This document shows positions 52,973 to 58,018 of a stretch of DNA of 58,018 bases, piece by piece (position 1 is the first letter of the stretch; the number at the start of each line of letters is the position of its first letter). The translations under genes and the position numbers were made by a program. Under the pieces are notes generated by a model, which ran no database searches, was not told the DNA's origin, and was given only the letters and a program-made list of their open reading frames with translations. The stretch is from Bizionia sp. (lineage in GTDB: Bacteria > Bacteroidota > Bacteroidia > Flavobacteriales > Flavobacteriaceae), in the NCBI GenBank assembly GCA_020631395.1, contig JAHDHI010000026.1, positions 1 through 58,018 on the forward strand, read 5' to 3'.

Positions 52973-54160
52973 ATGGCAAAAGTAAATTTAAATACAATTA
53001 AAAACTGGTTTAAAACAGGTTTAATACCAACTCAAAACCAATTTTGGGATGTTTGGGACTCCTTTTGGCATAAGGATAATCAAATCCCTGTAGATAATAT
53101 TGAAAATCTAGGGAACTTACTTAATAATAAGGCGGATACAGAGGCACTTCAAAATCATAATGAAGCTGATGATTCTCACAGTGATTTGTTTAATGCATTA
53201 AAAGGTAGAATTGATGAGAATGCCCAAGAAATTGAAAGCATACAATCTACAGATTATTTAAAGGTTGATGATGTTACAAAGGCAGCAAAAGTTGGTTTGT
53301 CCATTCAAGATAAAGATGGTATTGAACAATGGAAGTCTACTGAAAAACTAAAGTTTGGCAAAGGTTTAAAAAAGACAGTTGCTACAGAGTTGATAGAGGT
53401 GAGTGATGAAGTAGCTTTGAAAGATGTAGAGAACACTTTCCAAGCAAAACAGAATTTTTTAGGAGGAGCAAGGGTTTGGGATGTTGGTAGTGCCGACCAA
53501 AAGAACAATTTGACACTACGGGCAAACCCCTCCAATACTGATACGTCAAACCCAAGGTTTTACGACATTGTGGCCTATGGTCGCAATTCGGGGGCGGGAT
53601 GGAAAAGCGGTCTTAACTTCATAGTACACTATTCGGGTGGTGATGAGCAAAAAGCATTGGTGCTGGAGGCTATCGATGCTACCACGGCCAAAGCGACCAT
53701 AAATGCAAATACAGTGGTCAATGGCGACTTTTCCATAAATGGAGCGTTTGTACAGCCTTTTTGTAGTTTAACACGCACCAGTAGCGATATTTTGACCTTT
53801 AGTGCTTTTGACCACCTAGTTGGAAGCATGAAGTCGTTTAGAGACGGGTCTAATTTACACATAGAAGACGTTACCATAGGAAATGGTGGTGGTTCTGGCT
53901 GGTCTGCTCATAAGGACTTCTATGTGTCCAATACCAGTGAAGCCGCAAAGCAATTGGCTTTGAGGTTGGCCGTTAAATGGATTTCTGGTGAAGGTGATGT
54001 GCTTCAAAATGAAATATTTGGAGAGTTAAAAGTCAATGATTTGGATTTATCGAATTTGGGCAGTTATACCGATGATGCTGCGGCCGCTTCTGGAGGTGTG
54101 AAGGTTGGGTTTGCATACATAAATAATGCTACTGGGGCAATGCATAGAAGATTAACATAA
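52973..54160 (+). CDS. Tail fibre protein
   Basis: 395 aa from the ATG at 52,973; the frame continues upstream without support. Start LNTIKNWFKTGLIPTQNQFWDVWDSFWHKDNQIPVDNIENL is a common N-terminal tail-attachment region in Bacteroidota fibres. The C-terminal half is beta-rich and Gly/Ser-rich, and its DNA from about 53,470 is visibly more GC-rich than the N-terminal part, suggesting replaced receptor-binding sequence. No chaperone gene is obvious. Confidence 0.75.
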   Translation: MAKVNLNTIKNWFKTGLIPTQNQFWDVWDSFWHKDNQIPVDNIENLGNLLNNKADTEALQNHNEADDSHSDLFNALKGRIDENAQEIESIQSTDYLKVDDVTKAAKVGLSIQDKDGIEQWKSTEKLKFGKGLKKTVATELIEVSDEVALKDVENTFQAKQNFLGGARVWDVGSADQKNNLTLRANPSNTDTSNPRFYDIVAYGRNSGAGWKSGLNFIVHYSGGDEQKALVLEAIDATTAKATINANTVVNGDFSINGAFVQPFCSLTRTSSDILTFSAFDHLVGSMKSFRDGSNLHIEDVTIGNGGGSGWSAHKDFYVSNTSEAAKQLALRLAVKWISGEGDVLQNEIFGELKVNDLDLSNLGSYTDDAAAASGGVKVGFAYINNATGAMHRRLT

Positions 54161-54174
54161 AACAAAAAAAACAG

Positions 54175-54615
54175 ATGATTAAAATACGCTCAACAGAAAA
54201 ACTAGCGACCTCAAATTCAGACGGGTTATGTGATATGTTGCGGGAAATGTCCAGCTTCAATTTTAACATTGAAACATTGACATTTACAACAATAGTAAAA
54301 GATTCCTTGTTTCAAGAAAAAGAGATTGAAACCCAAGTCACAGACGATGAGGGAAACACAATAGATAAAACCATTGTTGAAAGAAAGGTCATTGAGGAAA
54401 GACAAGCCATTGCATACAAATACACAGTCGATTCAATAGAGGAGTTTTACCAGTTGCTTGGACAAACCATATCTAAATCAACAGGTTTTTCCAATGGATT
54501 GATAGCTAATTTAACTGTGGTTTTAATTGCTCAAACTGGGCAATACAAACGGCAAACAATGACTAATTGGATTGTAGATACTGATCACACAATTGTAAAA
54601 GAATTTAGCGTCTAA
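54175..54615 (+). CDS. Hypothetical protein, 146 aa, fibre region
   Basis: 146 aa with an acidic middle (QVTDDEGNTIDKTIVERKVIEERQ). Might be a fibre chaperone or accessory because it follows the fibre, but no family was recognised. Overlaps the next gene by one base. Confidence 0.55.
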   Translation: MIKIRSTEKLATSNSDGLCDMLREMSSFNFNIETLTFTTIVKDSLFQEKEIETQVTDDEGNTIDKTIVERKVIEERQAIAYKYTVDSIEEFYQLLGQTISKSTGFSNGLIANLTVVLIAQTGQYKRQTMTNWIVDTDHTIVKEFSV

Positions 54616-54989
54616 TGGGGTTTGTTTTATCAATAATAGCATACATAATGTTGCCATTTGTAGGTGTTACTCACTTCATTGTCGTAATCTACAAGAACAT
54701 TAAAATTAACGGTTTTTTTAGGACAATGAACACCTATTGGTTTGAAAATGCCTATGCCATCGATGTGGATGCCAACCAACGTTATGAAATTCTCTGGAAC
54801 GTTATAATGCGTAAAAAAAGAGGCTATCGATTCGGAAGGTTCGGGGAAACTATTAGTAGTGCATTAGGCAAAAATCAAAGAGATAAAACTCTCAGCTGGT
54901 TTGGATGGATATGGGTGATTTTATTATTCGCCATAGATGTAAAGTATTGGCTCAAGGGCGGGCATTGTATCAATTCCATACAAGGATAA
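54615..54989 (+). CDS. Small membrane protein, 124 aa
   Basis: 124 aa with two hydrophobic segments (LSIIAYIMLPFVGVTHFIVVIY and WIWVILLFAIDVKYWL). Located at the end of the tail module. Possibly a lysis or exclusion protein; role unknown. Confidence 0.55.
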   Translation: MGFVLSIIAYIMLPFVGVTHFIVVIYKNIKINGFFRTMNTYWFENAYAIDVDANQRYEILWNVIMRKKRGYRFGRFGETISSALGKNQRDKTLSWFGWIWVILLFAIDVKYWLKGGHCINSIQG

Positions 54990-55053
54990 CTATGATGAAA
55001 TAAAATGATTCATTAGAAGGAGGATAAATAATCCTCCAGTATTAAAAATAAGC

Positions 55054-55071
55054 ACCACACCTAATTTTAAT
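55054..55071 (+). repeat. 18-bp direct repeat, copy 2 (ACCACACCTAATTTTAAT)
   Basis: Identical to 33,561-33,578; inside the structured intergenic element. An inverted 11-bp partial copy is at 55,137-55,147. Confidence 0.85.
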
Positions 55072-55073
55072 CT

Positions 55074-55131
55074 AAGAGCCAGCGGCTACTGGAGGACATA
55101 AGTCTTCTGGTTGCTGCTAGCTCTTTTTTTT
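55074..55131 (+). terminator. Terminator-like stem and T-run
   Basis: AAGAGCCAGC pairs with GCTAGCTCTT (one mismatch), enclosing an inner hairpin GAGGAC/GTCTTC, then eight Ts. Separates the tail operon from the methylase. Confidence 0.7.
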
Positions 55132-55178
55132 GATTATAGGTGTGGTGAAACAAATGTAAATTAAATAATTAATATAGA

Positions 55179-55985
55179 ATGATAAAAGAAACACAAAAAC
55201 AATTGAAAACACCCATTAGTTACTATGGGGGAAAACAAAGTATGTTGAAACATATTTTACCTCTTATTCCTGAGCATAAAATATATGTAGAACCTTTTTT
55301 TGGAGGAGGAGCTGTTTACTGGGCTAAACAAGCAGGGAGGTGTGAAGTTATCAATGATGCGAATGGAAATATTGTAAATTTTTATGAAGTATTAAAACAT
55401 GATTTCTTTAGCCTAAGAGAGAAGATTGAAGCAACATTGCATAGTAGATTAACTTACAAATCGGCTATGGTTATATATGATTGCCCTTGGTTATTTGATA
55501 GGGTAACTCGAGCTTGGGCTTTTTGGGTTGTAACTAATCAAGGTTTTAGCTGCAAAATAGGTTCTTGGGGGTATGATAGGGCAAAAAGAGCAATCACTAT
55601 TGCTAATAAAGTAGAAGCTTTTAAAGAAGATTTAACAGAAAGAATGCGCTATACCCAAATTGAACAAAATGATGCAGATAAAGTAATATTAAGTAGAGAT
55701 ACAAAAGATACATTTGTTTATGCTGATCCTCCATATATTGATACTAATCAAGGTCATTATGGAGGTTATACTCATGAACATTTTAAACGAGATTTGGATG
55801 CGCTTGCATCTATGAAAGGTAAATTTTTACTCAGCACTTATCCTAGTGAAATTCTAAATGAGTATGTAAACAAGTATGGGTGGTATAGTCGTCCAATTGA
55901 TAAGCCATTATGTGCTGGCCACGTAGTTGATTTAGGTAAGCGTAAACGGAAAATAGAGGTTTTGACAGCGAATTACCCTATTTAA
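55179..55985 (+). CDS. Dam-family DNA adenine methyltransferase (D12 class)
   Basis: 268 aa, the normal size for Dam. SAM-binding YVEPFFGGGAV (36-46) and catalytic DPPY (183-186) in YADPPYIDTNQGHYGG, with an N-terminal SYYGGK motif. It methylates adenine N6, probably in a short site such as GATC. A phage methylase can protect phage DNA from host restriction or regulate transcription. Terminator at 55,990 ends the phage operon. Confidence 0.92.
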   Translation: MIKETQKQLKTPISYYGGKQSMLKHILPLIPEHKIYVEPFFGGGAVYWAKQAGRCEVINDANGNIVNFYEVLKHDFFSLREKIEATLHSRLTYKSAMVIYDCPWLFDRVTRAWAFWVVTNQGFSCKIGSWGYDRAKRAITIANKVEAFKEDLTERMRYTQIEQNDADKVILSRDTKDTFVYADPPYIDTNQGHYGGYTHEHFKRDLDALASMKGKFLLSTYPSEILNEYVNKYGWYSRPIDKPLCAGHVVDLGKRKRKIEVLTANYPI

Positions 55986-55989
55986 ATAT

Positions 55990-56022
55990 AAAAGGCGTTT
56001 AAAACAGTTTTAAACGCCTTTT
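55990..56022 (+). terminator. 16-bp hairpin terminator after the methylase
   Basis: AAAAGGCGTTTAAAAC and GTTTTAAACGCCTTTT form a perfect palindrome around a single A, running into further Ts. Near the right end of the prophage. Confidence 0.85.
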
Positions 56023-56031
56023 TAAATTAAT

Positions 56032-56065
56032 ATATTTACAATACGAAAACGAACAATGTAAATAT
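56032..56065. promoter_or_regulatory. 9-bp inverted repeat near the right prophage boundary
   Basis: ATATTTACA and TGTAAATAT separated by 16 bases. It could be an operator of the adjacent chromosomal gene or part of the phage right end. Confidence 0.4.
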
Positions 56066-56108
56066 GTTTGTGCCAGTTAAAAAAAGGGCATTTGGAATTT
56101 TCAAAATG

Positions 56109-56116
56109 TACATTTG
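56109..56116 (+). promoter_or_regulatory. -7 element of the DUF4442-like gene
   Basis: TACATTTG matches TAnnTTTG, 31 bases before the start codon at 56,148. Confidence 0.5.
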
Positions 56117-56147
56117 GATTTCGCGATTATATAAACAAAAAGAAGAT

Positions 56148-56606
56148 ATGAAGTTAACACCGAGAAAGATCAATGCTTTTAACCTATTCAAGTTGCCTGC
56201 CGTCTATTTTGCAGGCGTGAGAGTGAAAACGATTACCGATGAGTCCTGCTCTGTAAAGGTAAGACACAAATGGATTAACCAAAACCCTTTCAAATCGATG
56301 TTTTGGGCCGTTCAAGGTATGGCTGCGGAATTGACTACAGGAGCGTTGGTGCTGATGAAGATTAGGGAGAGCGGAAAGAACATCTCGATGCTGGTATCCA
56401 ACAACAATGCTTCGTTCACCAAAAAGGCAACAGGTAAGATTACATTTGTCTGCAAAGATGGACATTTGATAGATGATGCCATAAATAAAACGATAGAGAC
56501 AGGTGAAGGACAGACACTATGGATGCAGTCCATTGGAACCAATCAGGATGGCATAGTGGTATCGACCTTCAATTTCGAGTGGTCGGTGAAGTTGAAAACC
56601 AAATAA
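56148..56606 (+). CDS. DUF4442-like (hotdog-fold) protein
   Basis: 152 aa from the ATG at 56,148 (the frame continues 28 codons upstream through the promoter, so I reject the earlier start). NLFKLPAVYFAGVRVKTITDESCSVKVRHKWINQNPFKSMFWAVQGMAAELTTG is the hotdog thioesterase-like core typical of DUF4442. Probably acts on acyl-CoA or acyl-ACP, but the substrate is unknown. First chromosomal gene right of the prophage. Confidence 0.75.
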   Translation: MKLTPRKINAFNLFKLPAVYFAGVRVKTITDESCSVKVRHKWINQNPFKSMFWAVQGMAAELTTGALVLMKIRESGKNISMLVSNNNASFTKKATGKITFVCKDGHLIDDAINKTIETGEGQTLWMQSIGTNQDGIVVSTFNFEWSVKLKTK

Positions 56607-56673
56607 TAATGATAGGTTGTAACGAAATTTGAATATAATCAACTAACCAAGTAGTTAATCAAAAAATAAAACA

Positions 56674-57471
56674 ATGACAGCACACGAAATAGATTATAGA
56701 ATTTACGGAGAAGAAATGCAATATGTGGAGATCGAGTTGGATCCCCAAGAAGGCGTAGTTGCAGAATCAGGCAGTTTCATGATGATGGACGATGGCATCA
56801 AAATGGAAACCATATTTGGAGATGGGTCGCAAAAGGACACTGGGTTCCTAGGGAAGATACTGGGGGCAGGGAAACGTATTCTTACTGGTGAAAGCTTGTT
56901 TATGACTGCTTTTTACAATGATCTTACAGGAAAGCGAAACGTATCTTTCGCATCACCATACCCAGGAAAGATAATACCGATAGATCTAACAGAGTACAGA
57001 GGCAAGTTTATTTGTCAGAAAGATGCATTCCTATGTGCGGCAAAAGGAGTCAGCATAGGAGTGGAGTTTAGCAAGAAACTTGGAAGAGGATTGTTTGGAG
57101 GTGAAGGTTTCATAATGCAGAAATTGGAGGGAGATGGTATGGCTTTTGTACATGCAGGTGGAACAATGGCTAGAAAAGTCTTACAAGCAGGTGAGACGCT
57201 TCGTGTGGATACTGGTTGTATTGTTGGATTTACTCAAGACGTAGATTATGACATAGAGTTTGTAGGAGGCATTAAAAACACCATTTTTGGAGGAGAAGGT
57301 CTGTTTTTTGCAAAATTGCAAGGGCCAGGGGTTGTTTATGTACAATCTTTGCCATTTAGTAGATTGGCAGGGCGTGTTTTATCTAGTTTGCCAAGAGGAG
57401 GTAACAGTAAAGGGGAGGGTAGCATCCTTGGTGGTTTAGGAGACCTTTTGGATGGAGATAATAAGTTCTAG
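56674..57471 (+). CDS. AIM24/TIGR00266-family protein
   Basis: 265 aa. [40 protein letters not shown] at the start, then [11 protein letters not shown], a conserved hallmark, and repeated Gly-rich beta-hairpins ([23 protein letters not shown]). The family is widespread, its biochemical role is not settled. Single-gene unit about 65 bases after the DUF4442 gene. Confidence 0.9.
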   Translation: MTAHEIDYRIYGEEMQYVEIELDPQEGVVAESGSFMMMDDGIKMETIFGDGSQKDTGFLGKILGAGKRILTGESLFMTAFYNDLTGKRNVSFASPYPGKIIPIDLTEYRGKFICQKDAFLCAAKGVSIGVEFSKKLGRGLFGGEGFIMQKLEGDGMAFVHAGGTMARKVLQAGETLRVDTGCIVGFTQDVDYDIEFVGGIKNTIFGGEGLFFAKLQGPGVVYVQSLPFSRLAGRVLSSLPRGGNSKGEGSILGGLGDLLDGDNKF

Positions 57472-57623
57472 CCTTAAAAATTATGTTTTTTTTAACTGTT
57501 AAAAGTGGGGTGAAATGTTTTTTGAATTCTTTTTTTTATTACTTTTAATCGGAATAATAAAACACTTTGCCTATAAAAAAACAGCTACTTTTTTAATTTT
57601 AACTAAACCCTTATTACTTAATT

Positions 57624-57821
57624 ATGGCAAGAGCAATGTTCGAGTACACCAAGACAATACTCAATAAAGTAAGTTTTGATGTTAACTTGTTTTGCAGGGA
57701 AGTAGAAAAGGCCCTTGAAAGGTTGTTACCTTATGAAATACAAGAGCTTAAGATTTATATTGAATCTTTGATACAAAAAAACCCTGACCTAGACCAATGT
57801 TTAATTTATCTTAAAGCATAG
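57624..57821 (+). CDS. Hypothetical protein, 65 aa
   Basis: 65 aa, helical, with MFEYTKTILNKVSFDVNLFCREVEKALERLLPYE. Preceded by an AT-rich region and followed by a strong terminator at 57,822, which supports a real gene. No family recognised. Confidence 0.65.
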   Translation: MARAMFEYTKTILNKVSFDVNLFCREVEKALERLLPYEIQELKIYIESLIQKNPDLDQCLIYLKA

Positions 57822-57850
57822 AAAAAAGCGACTTACGAGTCGCTTTTTTT
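57822..57850. terminator. Bidirectional terminator
   Basis: AAAAAAGCGACT, loop TACG, AGTCGCTTTTTTT: a perfect 12-bp stem with A- and T-runs on both sides. The last codons of the leftward gene at the window edge overlap it. Confidence 0.85.
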
Positions 57851-58018
57851 ATTATTGTATGTTTTCAAGAAAAGATTTATCGTTCTAGAAAGTTGTTTGA
57901 TGATGCTACTTTTGGTAAAAGGACTATAACTAGTATCTTGTAAGAGTTTTACATTACCGTTATTCGTCAGCTCTAGTTTGTGTACAAGGGCAATTGCTAA
58001 TTCCTTGTAGGAAATCCA
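57833..58018 (-). CDS. Partial hypothetical protein, C-terminal part
   Basis: A leftward frame is open from the window edge to a TAA at 57,833 (61 codons), with protein-like text (ELAIALVHKLELTNNGN, SIIKQLSRTINLFLKTY). The start lies beyond the window. It overlaps the terminator, as the last codons often do. No family recognised. Confidence 0.5.
   Translation of the reverse strand, partial: WISYKELAIALVHKLELTNNGNVKLLQDTSYSPFTKSSIIKQLSRTINLFLKTYNNKKSDS

Larger units (their letters stand above)
55019..55147 (+). ncRNA. Candidate structured RNA/attenuator before the methylase gene
   Basis: Three nested or competing pairings: GGAGGAT/ATCCTCC hairpin (55,019-55,037); CCTCCAGTA (55,033-55,041) complementary to TACTGGAGG (55,087-55,095); a terminator stem AAGAGCCAGC/GCTAGCTCTT (55,074-55,125, one mismatch) followed by eight Ts; and an outer 11-bp stem CACCACACCTA/TAGGTGTGGTG (55,053-55,147). 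The first two pairings cannot coexist, the signature of a switch. The methylase gene begins 32 bases later. Confidence 0.5.
20000..56030 (+). mobile_element. Mu-like transposable prophage, contractile tail (ends approximate)
   Basis: The interval from the left repeat region to just after the Dam methylase holds a full Mu-type set: repressor, DDE transposase, MuB ATPase, GemA-like protein, terminase, DUF935 portal, MuF head protein, gp36-like, protease, capsid, sheath, tube, tape measure, baseplate and collar/fibre. All structural frames look intact, so it may be inducible. The chromosomal DUF4870 gene ends the left side and a DUF4442-like gene the right side. I could not identify the terminal nucleotides or the 5-bp target duplication expected of Mu transposition, so both ends are uncertain by a few hundred bases on the left and about 100 on the right. 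Confidence 0.9.

Noticed and set aside
33561-55147. Inversion of the whole late region between the repeat at 33,561 and the inverted copy at 55,137
   Set aside because: The shared inverted arm is only about 10 bp, no invertase gene is present, and inversion would break the late operons.
20000-56030. Site-specific integrase or att sites as the mode of integration
   Set aside because: No tyrosine or serine recombinase is present; the DDE transposase with MuB explains integration.
20022-56056. AACAAT near 20,020 and again near 56,052 as a possible target-site duplication at the prophage ends
   Set aside because: A 6-base AT-rich match between two regions of a few hundred bases is expected by chance, and the flanking sequences do not form matching terminal inverted repeats. 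Ends remain unassigned.

Overview
The window is AT-rich DNA from a member of the Bacteroidota, most likely a Flavobacteriaceae species. Support comes from a SusC/SusD pair, a PadR-PspC-adhesin-like envelope operon, an AIM24-family protein, and promoters of the Bacteroidota type (TTG about 20 bases before TAnnTTTG) upstream of several genes. It contains two chromosomal flanks around one nearly complete Mu-like transposable prophage of roughly 36 kb.

Left flank (about 1-20,000): a hypothetical gene, a serine hydrolase, a membrane AraC regulator, a CPBP membrane protease, a cupin, an HxlR regulator and a DUF2271-type membrane protein. Next comes a membrane-anchored jelly-roll/HTH regulator divergent from a SusC-SusD nutrient-uptake pair, then thioredoxin reductase and a TPR hybrid histidine kinase. 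The flank closes with a leftward DUF4870-PadR-PspC-GIN envelope-stress operon that has a 7x TTGA repeat in front of PadR.

Prophage (about 20.0/20.2 to 56.0 kb; exact ends not resolved): a leftmost small operon (lipoprotein, four-helix membrane protein, 79 aa protein); a divergent repressor/Cro-like pair; and a rightward early operon with MuA-type DDE transposase, MuB-type ATPase, a second RecA-like NTPase, DUF3164-type and GemA-like proteins and small proteins. A leftward accessory cassette follows (DUF262 protein + HEPN protein + 185 aa protein with a Cys/His/Asp pattern + 71 aa protein + membrane coiled-coil protein). Then come a repressor-controlled small regulator gene and a leftward head module (terminase small and large, gp36-like, portal, MuF-like head protein, gpG-like, one tail-completion-like protein). 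A rightward late module carries protease, major capsid, lysis genes, sheath, tube, tape measure, baseplate, collar/fibre, a structured intergenic element and a Dam-type methylase. It is a contractile-tailed (myovirus-like) Mu relative.

The repressor probably works through a 14-bp palindrome (AGGACAAATGTCCT) seen at three places: near the leftmost operon, in the spacer of the early promoter, and in the spacer of the promoter of the 82 aa gene at 34,361. That layout makes the 82 aa product a candidate late-gene activator.

Most unusual observations: a textbook -1 frameshift signal (T TTT TTC, 5-nt spacer, 9-bp hairpin) at the end of the portal gene that would fuse it to the MuF-like head protein, which has no ATG of its own; a second -1 frameshift at the tail chaperone; the DUF262-HEPN accessory cassette; and a mutually exclusive RNA hairpin arrangement between the tail genes and the methylase.

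Right flank (about 56.1 kb to the end): a DUF4442-like gene, an AIM24-family gene, a small hypothetical gene and the 3' part of a leftward gene cut by the window edge. No rRNA, tRNA, CRISPR or tyrosine/serine integrase was seen.
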